Positions 12,080 through 23,713 of a DNA stretch of 64,000 nt are shown piece by piece; position 1 is the stretch's first letter, and each line of letters starts with the position of its first letter. The DNA lies in assembly GCA_030549495.1 (NCBI GenBank), contig JAUIRK010001057.1:62001-126000 (forward strand). Direction: 5' to 3'. Origin of the DNA: Nectonema munidae (lineage: Eukaryota; Nematomorpha; Nectonematoida; Nectonematidae). The translations under genes were made by a program, and so were the position numbers. A model generated the notes under the pieces. That model did not search any database, had not been told where the DNA came from, and saw only the letters and a program-made list of their open reading frames with translations.

Positions 12080-12905
12080 TTCACACAATAAAGGTTTTCA
12101 AAAAACCATAAGAAACACATATATTAGACTGCGGTTTTACAATATGGGCACATTCTATCCAAACTCTCCAAACTATAAACAAGACAAAACACAGCTCTTC
12201 GATTGGCAACACATCTGACAAACAGACAGAAACACTTATCTTACCTCTACAGAACCACAATAACAGAGCTAAAGCCGCCATACATGATAAGCACACTCTT
12301 CAACAAAAAAAAACAAGATTCTATTTCTTCACACATATCAACACACACAGCACTACACTCGCCAACCAAACTATCCACACACAAACAGCACTAATTATTT
12401 CAATTCACTTTCAATCTTACCAATCTATAACTCTACACCAATACATTAATCTGAAGAATAATTCTCTTTGAATATTTACACAAAATCAGTCACAAAACAC
12501 ACCCCTCGTCTCAGTGCCCTCTCAGCAAAACAAACCAAAACAAAAAAAAGATTTAAAACAAACCCAAACAACACAGAACACCTATTCAACTGCCTACACA
12601 TCTCAAACCACTCGATCTTCGAATCAATCAACACGCGGTTACCAACTTCCTTTCAGAATGGAAAACCAAACTTTGATCAACTCCTCCTATTTAAATCACC
12701 ATAATACACCATTTAATTCCATATTCCTAATACAAACATTACACACGGACTTAGATATTAAAAAATCACATATATCTCATACATATATACATACACATTC
12801 AGACATCTCTCCTGGTCCCAACCAAAGCAGTTCTATCCCCACTGGTATGGTGATAACAAAGATATAAACCAGTAGAGGTCAACAACTACAACAACAACAT
12901 CGTCT
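12080..12905 (+). mobile_element. A/C-rich block, probable LINE 5' fragment
   Basis: The plus strand is rich in A and C and almost without G for about 800 bases, unlike the rest of the window. Two frames are open for 78-117 codons (Asn/Gln/Thr/Ser-rich, SDISPGPNQSSS). At 12880-12975 another frame reads NIVFKTIPNICKGDQLIQQL, which recalls LINE ORF1 junction text. The coding strand of the LINE 3' end at 22090-22265 has the same bias. The assignment is inference. Confidence 0.4.
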
Positions 12906-13059
12906 TCAAAACGATTCCAAATATCTGCAAAGGCGATCAATTAATCCAACAATTAAAAATATATTGGTTTAGGTCATGTAATTAATTGTAAGAGCTGAAG
13001 TCCTTAAATGATTAAATTTGTCATGGTGTAAGCCTTGTATTGAATGTAAGTGTAATAAA

Positions 13060-13260
13060 ATAGAAGAAAGGTTTGCAAAGAAGAAAGATATTTCCGATGA
13101 AGGTAAAAAGAAGAGGGAGAAAAGTGAAGGAAACAATAAAGGGATAGTGGACTAATGAGTAAATAGGCCAAAGAAGCTTGAAAAGGGGAGTAATAAATCG
13201 AAGTGAGAAAGATAGAGGAGAAGTTGAAGGATGCTCGAATTTAGAGATAAATTTAAAGAT
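13060..13260. repeat. Purine-rich tract
   Basis: About 200 bases of GA-rich plus strand (GAAGAAAG, AAAGAAGAGGGAGAAAAG, GATAGAGGAGAAG). No ORF. It follows the C/A-rich block and may be its continuation or independent low-complexity DNA. Confidence 0.45.
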
Positions 13261-13330
13261 GATAAAATTATTACCTGTATGGTATATAAATATAGGTAAA
13301 TATAACTATAGAGAAGAAATTAAATAGGGT

Positions 13331-15271
13331 CCACGAGATTTCGTCGACAAAAAACAAGATTTTTCCAAGAACCAAAAAAACTTAAAAATTTCACCATTTT
13401 ATATAAATAAAATTTACTTTTCAAATAAGTTATCATTTGTCGATGAAATCACCTTTTTATATCAACAACTATAAAAGTTCATTTAAATATTCATTTAATA
13501 AGAATATATTAAATAAGTTGTTTGTTAAACCTTAAATTAAATTTACATTTTGAATAATTTCTCCGGATTTAAAAAATTTTCATTGCCTTTCCCTCCCTCT
13601 CATGTGTTTACCCAAAAGTGTATTTGAATCGTGTAGCTGCTACAAATTCTTCTCATCAACCAAGTTTGGGGAGGAAAAACTACAAATTACTTTGCTTTGA
13701 TTATGTTTCCGCCTTTTTTTATCTTATGTTCATTGCATACATCATAAGAGTGAGTATTCAATCAATCAGTTACAAGAGGAAGCATCTTAATTGCTTGTTA
13801 TGTTATACATATCATATTTGATGAGAGGGAAGTATAGAAAATTATGAAGTGAATTGGCGTCTTTTTTGATAATAATAATAATAGTTATTTCAAAGATAGA
13901 CAAATGTGATAATTAAGCTTCCTTATAAAATATCTTATGAAAATGAGTAAATTTAAACCTCAGATCATTTAAGAAGGGTGTATTATAAATATAAAAAAAC
14001 TCAGAAACCGAAACAAAAAATACTAGAGATTGTTATAAAGTTGTACATATTTTAGTGGAATACAAAATAAAAAGTTTGCTGACTTTTTTGCGACTTTAAA
14101 TTGAAAAGCTTGAAAGAACTGAAAATGCTGTATAGTGAGAAAATACGTTTTATATATACCGGATAAATTTCTGAACTAAGGCAAATAATGGTAAAAAAAG
14201 AACTTTCACGTTGTTATAAGTGAAATGTGATACTAAATTTATGTGAAACATGAAGAGGCATAAATCATGACAAGCTTAGCAAACGTGAGAACAATTTTGC
14301 ATTAAAACAATAAAAACGCAGGACTATTACTTGATGTAACTGTTTTACGATTGCCCATATTTTTCTAGCTTCTATTACTGTTATTATCCATATAAATAAG
14401 CAGCAATGAAGAATGGGAAAAATGATCATAAAATGACTCTTATCGTGTGTCTTTGTGTAATAGAAGTTTTCTTACTTTTCAGAGAGAATGCGTATTGACT
14501 TCTTATAAAAAAAAGAAGTATTTAGATTTTTCTGACCTAGGGAGCAAAAACAATTCTGACGAAGGAGCAGAGCAAATATTTGTCAAATTAATAATATCTA
14601 AATACTTTTATATTAAATTTTAGAAATTTTTGGGTTACTGTTCAAATGGTGTTTGAGACACTGAGAATCATTCCCTATTATTAAATAAATTTTTTGTAAA
14701 TTCATTTTTATAGGAAAAAAATTTTACGAGTAAATTTATTTTTATAAAATTTAAAATTTATAAAAAGAATTTTATGTAAATAGATTTTTTATTGAAAATA
14801 CATGTTATTATATGCTTAGGCCCAATTAATAAGAAATTAAAATTTAATTAGCCATGTGTCATGCAATGTAGTTACAAGTATGATGAAAATTAAAATTTTC
14901 ATAGAAATTTTTGAATCAAATAGGAAGTTGGTGTTATTGGAAAATTTGATGAGATAAAATTTAGAAAAAACCCATAAGAAGTGTAAATCAAGTTTCCCTA
15001 TAAATAACTTTGAATTAGATAAAAGATGAAGGAAAAATAAATTTTCTCAGCAACCAAATCAAGTTTTCGACATCCAAATCAAGTTTGTTCAAAATATTGT
15101 AAACAATATTGACAATTTTATGTTTTTAATTGTTAACAAAAATAAGAGATTTCATCAACAACAAAAATAATATCATGTGAAGCATTTAATATAGATAAAA
15201 TATTGGAAATTTAGAGTTTTAGATTTGTCGACAAAATCTCGTCCCTGTTGTCTACTAAATCTCGTGCTCCG
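13331..15271. mobile_element. Possible TIR element, unclassified
   Basis: The left end holds CACGAGATTTCGTCGACAAA; the right end has two complementary copies (TTTGTCGACAAAATCTCG and CTACTAAATCTCGTG). Further inverted echoes lie inside (GATGAAATC near 13441, GATTTCATCAAC near 15150). No transposase ORF is seen in the 1.9 kb between and no target duplication is clear, so it would be a non-autonomous or badly decayed element. Confidence 0.42.
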
Positions 15272-16274
15272 GTAATAACATATATCATAACCAATATTTG
15301 AGTTACCCATACACAATATGTGAATTTTTTTTATTATAAGATAAACCTTTGTCTAATACAACATTTAAAGTTCAACATATGTTGAAGAGATATCGATTAT
15401 AGGTAAATATGACATATAGATAAAACCATATGCATAATTAACCAATATTACTCGAATGACGTGTAAATTTCATGTTCTAGTCTCATTTATAACTGATAGA
15501 TGGTGAAGAAAAAAGAATAGGTAACAGTACATTACGCTTGCGGTCATATCGATTGGCTAGTTGCTGCTGCGAACGTGAAACAAGTTCCACATCCTAATCC
15601 TGCGAGCATTTTTGGAGAAAAAAGTGTCCATTGTTTCAAATAAAAAGTGTTCTTTTGACTGACTCATATCATAATATATTCGTAATGAGATGTCTTAATC
15701 TCGAAGCCAAGAAAACAAAATAAACAATGTAGAGCTATAACATATGCTTCAGTTATTAGGAGATATAATTTAGAGGTATAAGAAAAAAAATGTTTGTGGT
15801 ATTGCGATCCGAGTGATGATCATTCGTGTACAATCTGACCTATCTATCGTTAATAGTAGAAAGATTCTTACGATGCAAGCTTCAAAATTAGAAACAGTAA
15901 ATAATTCAGAAATATTTTTAAAAATAAAAATTTTTGAATTTCAATTGTTCATCTATTAAAATTTTTTAAGACTAAAACCTTTTTTTATAAAAAACTTATC
16001 ATTTATAAAAATGGTTTCTATAAAATCAATAAGGTAAATTTATACAATTATTCAAAATAAAATAAATTACAATTATATTCTAGGAAGGGCCAAATTATGA
16101 GAAGTTCAACTCAAACGGTAAAATAAAGTTCACACTTTAAATGTTTAAAAAAGATATAAATTTAAAAACGTAAATTATATTAGAATACACGCAGCATATA
16201 TAAGAATTAATGTTCATGATTATAATTTATTTACGTAAAAAATAAGTTAATTAATATAAAGAAATAGATTTTAC
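15272..16274. other. Intron C-D remainder, no gene seen
   Basis: AT-rich. A 90-base patch at 15535-15620 has higher G+C and an acceptor (GCTCGCAG) on the minus strand, but its in-phase reading stops after 14 codons. Nothing else supported. Confidence 0.35.
16227..16232 (-). promoter_or_regulatory. Possible polyA signal after exon C
   Basis: AATAAA on the minus strand about 45 bases past the TAA that follows if the exon C donor is not used. It could end a short isoform. Confidence 0.25.
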
Positions 16275-16456
16275 CATAGATTTGATATCATCGGCTGAAA
16301 ACTATTCCAAGCAGTCTCTCCAACATTGTAATTGCAGCACTTGAAATCAGAAGCTGAAAGAGCGTTAACCTTTCTTCTAATACGATCTAACTGATCCAAA
16401 CAGTTCCCTTTAATTTGCGTCAAACGTTTGAGATAAAATGTCCTTAGAGCTTCTTG
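16275..16456 (-). CDS. Exon C of the same membrane protein gene, possible alternative C-terminus
   Basis: Runs from an acceptor (GCATTTAAG) to a donor (TATG|GTAAAA) and encodes 60 residues plus two bases. The sequence is charged and helical (LDRIRRKV) and then holds a CC pair. Phase 0 in, phase 2 out, matching exons B and D. If the donor is not used, reading through gives TGG then TAA, so an isoform ending NLW with a retained intron is possible; an AATAAA lies about 45 bases further on. Splicing to D is favoured because D restores an open frame. Confidence 0.72.
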
Positions 16457-17067
16457 CTTAAATGCAGATATTCACTATTCATAGAAATCAAAACCACATA
16501 AGATAATAATATTTGAAAAACATACAAAGCGAAGGACAGGAATATTTAAAAATGAAAAAAGGATAGTAGACTTGGGATCGTTGGTACAAAATATAGAAAT
16601 ATGAAACTAATAATCGTTATCGAAAGTTAAATTTTGTAAATATTTTAAAAGGAAAAATTTTTATTTTATTTAGAAATAGCAAATATTTAGTTTAAGTACT
16701 ATATACAACATTGGATGCAAACAATTTTTTGCAATTTGAGTTCATTATCGATATCGTTATTAATAAAAAACAAAAAGTAGGGAAATTATTATTGATTTTC
16801 CAACGCTAAAATATAAAGGTCTATCAATAAATATTCTTAAGATAAAATTATTAACGAAAACATGATACGAAAGGAAAAGTAATTGGTATTTAAAGAAAAA
16901 ATTAGATTTACCAGAAACACATTTTAAAAATTCTCAGAATTTTATTCTTTTGTAATTCAGTATTTTTAATCAAATAAGACTAGAAATATCAATTTAAAAG
17001 TGTAATTGATGAGTTTGTAATTAGAAAATTGTAAAAATATTAAAGAATATTTAGTCAAAAAATTTAC

Positions 17068-17247
17068 TTCTAAGTTCGTTTGATTTTCAAGGAATTTAAG
17101 AGTACGCTCACATTCCTCATACTTTAATGATTTTTTTGGCTTATGGCGAAAATATTTAATACATTTAATCAAATTTACACACAAAATTGTAAGACAGAGT
17201 ATAAAGCAACTGACACCAACGCCTATTAAGACACTCCGTTCCCATAA
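17068..17247 (-). CDS. Exon B: transmembrane segment of the same gene
   Basis: Sixty codons between acceptor AAATTTTAG and donor GAA|GTAAAT, phase 0 at both ends. Residues about 5-30 form one long hydrophobic segment (SVLIGVGVSCFILCLTILCV), followed by a basic stretch (KYFRHKPKK). The positive-inside rule puts everything C-terminal in the cytoplasm. The rest is acidic and helical (YEECERTLKFLENQ). This is the only membrane segment seen in exons A-F. No family recognised. Confidence 0.75.
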
Positions 17248-17306
17248 CTAAAATTTACAAAAATAAAAAGATATAAAAACAGAAATATTTAATATAAAAA
17301 ATAAAC

Positions 17307-17444
17307 CTCTATTAAAAAAATTCCATCACTTAAAATATGAACAACCGTTTGATTTGAATGTTTGTATTTTAAGATACTGTTTTTGGTGGGACATTCACAA
17401 AATTTCATTTTATATAAATAAACAGGATAGCTTGAACAACATAT
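17307..17444 (-). CDS. Exon A: Cys-rich segment before the membrane span, same gene
   Basis: Forty-six codons between acceptor TTCTCTTATAAG and donor GAG|GTTTAT, phase 0 at both ends and in frame with exon B. It has four cysteines (ICC and FCECP) and one potential N-glycosylation site (NQT), as expected of an extracellular juxtamembrane region. Exons upstream of it are not established; the 5' neighbour region is occupied by a piggyBac element from 17600. A short Cys-rich reading at about 23803-23838 could precede it in phase, but only through a weak donor. Confidence 0.65.
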
Positions 17445-18169
17445 CTTATAAGAGAATATATGTAAAAAATTAATTAAAAAGACGAATATCTCAATGAGCT
17501 GGAACAAATTGAGTACAAAAATAAAAGTAATTTTTTAAATATATTTTTTGAATGAAATCTTTCATAATAATAATAGTTTTATAATTCAAGTAGTGTTAAC
17601 CCTCGTAAGACGGACAATTTCTACACCCTTCAAATGACGGGACAGTGGAAAAAAACTCCACTACTATTCTTATAGTAAATTCATCGCGTCATATTAAAAA
17701 TTAGTAAAGTAAATAAATAAAAGTCGCCTAAAGGTTTAACTCCTAGCATAGAGCTTGGGAGTTGATTTGCGATGCTTTAAAATTATGTTACGATGAATGG
17801 TTTGTTTCACAATAAAACGTAAACATTTGGTGGCACAACCCCTGTTATCAATCAATAATATATTACACTGCATATAGTAACAAGATTGTAATGTAGAGTA
17901 TATAATGTCGCATTATATAATCTAGTGTAAATATATTTCCTTTTCATATATTCCGTTTTATAACGGCTTGATTGCGTGAAAAAAGAAATGAGGAAATTCA
18001 ATACCACAAACTGTCATGTACTAGATAAATGCAAAGCGATTATCATCTGCCACAGGCATCAAAGTGTTACCAGCTAGAGAAAGTGTGTCCCTCTTTTCAA
18101 ACACAGAAATTACACCACTTCAAGCGTTTTGCTTCTCTTTTTTGCTAGTTATCTTAACTTTTCATAAAA

Positions 18170-20949
18170 ATGAGCGAATCTGATGATTTTGAAGATGTTT
18201 ATTCTTGCTGCTCTGATACGCAATCAGAAAGTTCTAGAGATTCTCTGACATCTTTTGATAACTATGACTCTCTAAATCAGGGGTAGGCAATTCTTTTCAG
18301 GGTGAGGGCCAGATGGGACATTTGAAATGAGCTCACGGGCCAAAGAAGCAAAATATCAGATTTACTTTAATTTTTATAATATATATAATACATTTTTACA
18401 TGCTTTATCATTAAATGATTATAATAATTGGTAAAAACAAAATAGTACAAAGTAATTTATTCAAAACTACAAATCAATGAGACTGTTGATACTGTTTTCT
18501 ATTAAGAAGTTTTGTGATGTCTGGATAAATGCTTGAGGTAGACAACCTAAGAACGTCATTAGGCGGTCTGGGAGTTGAGAGCGAAGGTAAGACTTGGTGT
18601 AATTCATTTTAGAAAATAACTGCTCACAGCAGTAAGTGCTACCGAACATAGCCACAACTCTTTGAATATGCGTAATTAAATTCAACAGCAACGCTGAAAA
18701 AATATTTTGTCCCGTGACAGTGTCGCGAAGTAGGATAAGTTGGAGGAATTCCTCAAAAACTTGAAGATCTTGAGTAACACCTCTAATAAAAATAGACACC
18801 TGTGCTGTGTCTTTCTGTCTGTGCTTTCATCCAAAGCATAAGAAAATGCTTCAAATTTCGAGATACGTGTTTTAAGCTCGTCTAGTACCAAAACAAATAC
18901 ATAAATAGGCTGCAATGCAACCTTATTATTATATAGTACTAATGCTGATAATCAAAAAACATCTTATTTTAATTTCTTGTAGGTATGCGGGCCAGATTCT
19001 ATTAACTAAAATTAAAAGATCGGAGGGCCGGATGAAAATGTTTGGCGGGCCGTATTTGGCCCTCGGGCCGGAGGTTGCCTACCCCTGCTCTAAATGCTCC
19101 TGACCATACCGTCTATTCGTGGGAGCCGACTCAAACTAATTCCGGTAGAACATTATCAAGAAATCTTCGAAATATACAAACAAGTCCACCTGGGCCAAAA
19201 AATGGAGATGAAAGGTTGAAAGATTGTCTGCAAATTATTAATCTTTTCATGACACATATTCTAATACAGCATATCTACAACTGCACAAAATCAAGAATGG
19301 ATGAAAATTACACGTATTTTTTGAATTATACTATAATTTTAGAATTTTGAGATAATAATTTCGAAAATTTTATTATATATAATCAATTTTTTGGTACTAC
19401 AATTGATTTTTCTATTTCAAGTCATCATATAACTGATCAAACATACCTAAAGCTAAAATTGGTTTGTAAAAAACACGTTTAAAATGAAATTCATCTCAAC
19501 AGTTGTTATTCATAGTTATACGAAGGTACGTGAGTGGGTAGCGAGTAAGATGAGGTAAGGTCAGAAAACTGTTAACACGTCAAAATTTTTGAGTACTTTT
19601 TTTTTAGAAATTTTTTATTCTGTATTTGACTTCATATTGATCTTGTTTCAGTTGAGTTTTAGAAAAATAAGTATAAGTAAATATTATCCATATTTATAGG
19701 AGTACGAATCCGAGGCATCAAAGTCTCTCATCTTCATATCAGAAGTTCGAAATAAGTGATATCCTATCATACTTTAGTTGCATTCTTTACATTGGTCAAT
19801 CAAAAAATCAGTCCATCGATATCAAGTAACTTTTTTTCGAGCATCGTGGAGAGCCATTTTTGAAAGCGGCAATTTTTAGAGATATGTTTTTCCTATTCCA
19901 CAGATTCATCCGATTCGATATTCGAAGTGAAAGAAACACTCATGATAAACTTTCTATCATTATATTTTTACATGATCACTTTTACCATATTTTTTCACGA
20001 TATTATACTCCTACTGATTATGTTACTATAGACGAGCAATTGGTTAAGTTTCGAGGCGGTTCTCCCATAACCTGGTAAATATGGTTTAAAAATGTACCAT
20101 TGTAATGACGCAAGAAGTTTTTATATTTTAAAACCTGAGTTATATGTTTCTAGATTAGATAATAGATCTTATTTTAGCGGGGAAAACATTGTTAAACGTT
20201 TAGTAAATGATTCCAATCTTCCCAAAGGATGTGGGATTATAACCGATCGCTTCTTTACATCGCATAATTTGTAAGTTTGGGCTACTCATCATAACTTTGC
20301 AATCCTTGGCACAGTAAGGGCTAATAGAAGATTTATGCCTTTGTTGCTAAGACCACAGCATTTGAAGGATCTAAAACTGGCTGCTTGTGAAAGTAGATTT
20401 TTATACACCTCATACGCATCTCTTACAGCCTATATCCCTCGGAAACACGCTACTAGAGATTTTAAGGTGGTTTATATTTTATCTAGCCAGCATTTAGGCA
20501 TCATACAAACTGAAGGTATAGACATGATACCTGAAACAATAAGGATTTATAATAGTTTTAAAAGTGGAGTAGATATCGCTAATAAAATGCTAAGGGCATA
20601 TACATGTTATAAACCAAGTAGAAAATTGAGTTACGCTGTCTTCGCAAACTATTTAGACATTGTGTGCCATAACAGCTGGATCATCGCCAAATCTAATTGT
20701 CCAACCATGTATCCCTCAACAAAAGCCGGAGGAAGAAAGTATTTTCTTAGAGACCTATGTTTCAAGTTGTCGGAAACATCAATGAGATTGAGGGCCCAAA
20801 ATTCATACACTCCAGCTAATATTTTATCTATTTTATCTTTCTATGGATTTGAACAAAATTTTGATAGAGAAGGCCCTTCAACTTCTAGAGGTAATTGTCA
20901 TATTTCCTCTTGTAAGCCAAGGAAGAGAGGAACACGATGTGTGTCATAA
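18170..20949 (+). pseudogene. piggyBac transposase (DDE_Tnp_1_7), broken
   Basis: N-terminus at 18170-18277, then resumed after the hAT insertion at 19096 (NAPDHTVYSWEP). The central part, 19350-19690, is badly decayed. From 19860 the frame carries FHRFIRFDIRSERN, then TIDEQLVKF, a stop, SYFSGENIVKRL and, from 20335, a 204-codon open C-terminal half with GVDIANKMLRAYTCYK and a Cys-bearing end (SSCKPRKRGTRC). Full-length relatives are about 550-600 residues; this would have been similar. The intact C-terminal half suggests moderate age. Confidence 0.85.
18278..19087 (-). mobile_element. hAT element inside the piggyBac, internally deleted
   Basis: Ends CAGGGGTAGGCAA ... TTGCCTACCCCTG with a perfect 8-base duplication CTCTAAAT on each side (18270-18277, 19088-19095). 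The minus strand holds transposase pieces: FSYALDESTDRK (first catalytic region of GTF2IRD2/ZBED5-like hATs), IFIRGVTQDLQVFEEFLQL, and then directly the C-terminal dimerisation motif FGSTYCCEQLFSKMN. The middle of the gene is missing, so it is a non-autonomous deletion derivative, younger than the host piggyBac. Confidence 0.88.
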
Positions 20950-21864
20950 ATTTATATGAAAAAACACACTAAGATAAATGCACAAACTGCCGATAGCTTG
21001 TCTATAAGTTTTTTTTTGCTTTTTCTAATTCAAAAATGTTTGCTTGTTGTTTTGTTTTATATTGCTTGATACTACTGTATCTATATCTGCTAAACCTTGG
21101 TAGCATGATATAATTAGATCAATAAACATTTTTCTTTTTTTTTGTTATAAAAATGTTGTTTTATTTTCAAAAATAATACTGAATTGTGTCTAGATTTATT
21201 CTTATAATAGGCATTTTGAAAATGTTGATAACATTTTACATAATTTTTAAAACTTGCTAAAACATAGAAGGACTTTGACATAAAAAATTGGAGGTGTTTT
21301 CACAACTGTTGAGTTTTCGATGTTTTTTGAATGAACAATTTAAGTTTTGATAGAAATTAATTTTCTAGATGGCGTTAATTTTTTTCCTTCTAATTTTGTT
21401 TCGTTGAATCTAATAAAAAAATTCTATTTTGAATATAAATACTTTAGTTTATATAAAGTTTAAAAATGATTTGTGTTGAAAAATTGAAAAAATTGTCAAA
21501 AATTTTTTTTACTTTTTTTCAAATATTGGGTAATGACCTGAAACAAATGCATAGCAAAAAAAAGTTTTTAAACATAATAAAAATTTTAAATTCAGAAAAA
21601 ATTCTCAAATGTTTAATTTAAATTTACATGAAGTTTTTAAACAGGCTTACATATATATTATTTGACGAAAAATCCAATCAAAGTTTTTGGGTGGAGTAAA
21701 AAGCCAGGGTCCGTCCTGCTAGGGAACACACTTAAAAATAATTTAATAAATTTTAAATATTTTCTATTTTTTCGTCCTTTCAAATATTCAAATACACTTT
21801 CGGGTTAATTTTATTATCATTTGTCCTCGTTCAAAGTTAAAAATATGTGAAGATAAAAGGATCC

Positions 21865-22265
21865 AAATTATCAATAAATCAACTTTATTGTTAACAAAAT
21901 TCAATATATCACAATGTAATACAATGATTCTTATCCTAGAGTACACAGATCTCTAAGTCGTCCATGGCGCATTTTAATTTTCAATTTTTAAATTTATTTT
22001 ATTAATCAAAAACCGAAGATTTTGTAGCGTATGGCACTTTACATCAGTAAATTCAGTAAATTCATTTAAAAGGGAGGAGTAAATAGGGATTAAGTTGAGT
22101 GGGGAGAATTGATATTGTGCATGTAGTGGGTGAAGGGGCTGCGTTTGAATTCGAGGATGTTTGTGGTGTTTCTTAGTGATATAGGCAGTGCATTGAAGAG
22201 GGAGGATGAGGTGGAATAAAATGTTTTGTCGAGGAGTTGATTTGGGTAGAGTATGTAATGTTCAT
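21865..22265 (-). mobile_element. LINE 3' end (5'-truncated)
   Basis: The minus strand reads YSTSSSLFNALPISLRNTTN then FKRSPFTHYM, the C-terminal region that follows reverse transcriptase in non-LTR elements (family pattern: W/FN-LP--LR ... FK). Stop at 22090-22092. A 3' UTR follows to about 21865, holding AATAAAGTTGATTTATTGATAA, the type of tail these elements end in. Coding strand A/C-rich. Clade not resolved. Confidence 0.65.
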
Positions 22266-22269
22266 CAAA

Positions 22270-23270
22270 ATGGAAGAATTTAGCAAGATTCGAAAATTAT
22301 GAAGAAATTTACGGAAATTACTAAGAAAATGATTAAAGAAAATAATTTTTATTTTAAATTTAAAATTTTTAAAAAGGTATTAGATAAATACTTAAAATAA
22401 AAAGACACACAGATATTTAAATATGAAGGAGGCACTTAACCTTTGTGTTTTAGTTTCTATCAAACTAAATGTCAATAATTTTAAAAAATAATATACTATT
22501 GGCTGGAGAAAAAATATTTTTATTTTACATTCATCCTTTTTCGTACTTTTTCATTTTAATTTCGTTCTTTTCACTTTAAGTTCATTTTCAGGACTAAAAT
22601 TTTATGCATATATGTGTGTGTTTCATACAAGTCAAAGAGCAGTACAGAAAATTAACATTCTAATTTGTGCAAGATTAAATATATTTTACAAATTAACAAA
22701 AACCTGTTCATTTAATTTTGTGAATTTTAACATATCTTAAGTATAGAAACTGAATCAGTTATTTTGTCTTTTTTCACAAAATGTTCTTCTATTTGTGCTT
22801 TTAAGCTAAATTATATCGCTTAAACCTCTTATTTTTTTAAAGATGTTAGCATTTCAAAATCCTGATCAATATATTTTTATTGATAGAAGTTTAAAATTTT
22901 GTAACTTTTAGAATATGTGATGGTTCGCTAAATATTAAAATAAAAGGCAGAGAGCAACATTGAGATCTATTTCATCACTGTCTTTTTGCCTTCACCAATT
23001 CCTGTCCTTTTTCCTAATTCCTTTTTCCACTTACAATTTTTTCTATACTTCCTTATATTATGTATAATAAAATTTCAAAAGAAAAAAAAAGAATTGTTTA
23101 AGCTTCTTTCTATTGAATATTTGTCTTTAAACGAGCTTCCGAGTTACTTGCAATTACTATTAAATGCAAAATTTATTATCAAAAGAATGAAGATGAAAAA
23201 ACACTGAAAGTAATTCCAGCAAGCAACATTGTGGATATAAAAATTTTTTTGAATAATAGAAGTTTTTTAA
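22270..23270. other. AT-rich spacer, no gene seen
   Basis: Several short ORFs without coding character; Phe/Leu/Lys-rich readings only. Nothing supported. Confidence 0.35.
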
Positions 23271-23274
23271 ACAA

Positions 23275-23352
23275 TAGAAACTCATTAAATTCTCGGGGAC
23301 ACTAAGTAAGTTCGTTATAAAGAGAAAGTTCATTATAGCGGGGGAGACTCCA
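23275..23352 (-). mobile_element. pogo/Tigger-type terminus, solo
   Basis: On the minus strand TA precedes CACTGGAGTCTCCCCCGC, then TATAATGAACTTTCTCTTT and ATAACGAACTTA, the style of pogo/Tigger ends. The opposite end was not found, so length is unknown. It may be a truncated MITE. Confidence 0.45.
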
Positions 23353-23713
23353 GTGTATTGCACTTTTAAAAAGGAAATAATGGAAAGTTTTATGTTCCTT
23401 AAACTTTGTTTATTATATCTATAGGTAATTACACCCGAACTTATTATAAGCATTGAAAACGTGTTAAACTAAGTTGTCAAGGCGCTGAATAAAGCAATGT
23501 ACATTTGCCCATTCTTGTCTTGAAAGTTCTATTCGTAGAAATTAAGATAAATTTAGTATTTATTAACAATAACAGTAACCATGATGATCATGAAGAAAAA
23601 CAGGAATAAATAAACATTTTGGGAGAAATGTTAGGCCAAGAAATGTATTTGGTGTTAATTAGTATAAGTGATGGATATCCAGGTATCCATGTTATTAACT
23701 TTTTAAGATCAGA

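Larger units (their letters stand above)
17600..21724 (+). mobile_element. piggyBac-like transposon, split by a hAT insertion
   Basis: TTAA (17596-17599) precedes CCCTCGTAAGACGGAC. The matching right end is GTCCGTCCTGCTAGGG at 21709-21724, though the base pairs after it read AACA, not TTAA. The transposase runs on the plus strand from ATG 18170 (MSESDDFEDVYS, the acidic N-terminus) to 20949. A hAT element interrupts it at 18278. Later pieces carry the family hallmark TIDEQLVKFRGG (second catalytic Asp), GIITDRFFTS and the third catalytic region (FKSGVDIANKML), and end in a Cys-containing tail. Stops and frameshifts elsewhere show it is inactive. Confidence 0.85.

Noticed and set aside
12468-12867. 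Thr/Gln/Asn-rich host proteins
   Set aside because: Open frames in two registers reflect the G-poor composition; no start, splice or domain evidence.
15577-15617. Last exon after exon C
   Set aside because: In phase it yields only 14 codons then a stop; exon D fits better and continues in phase.
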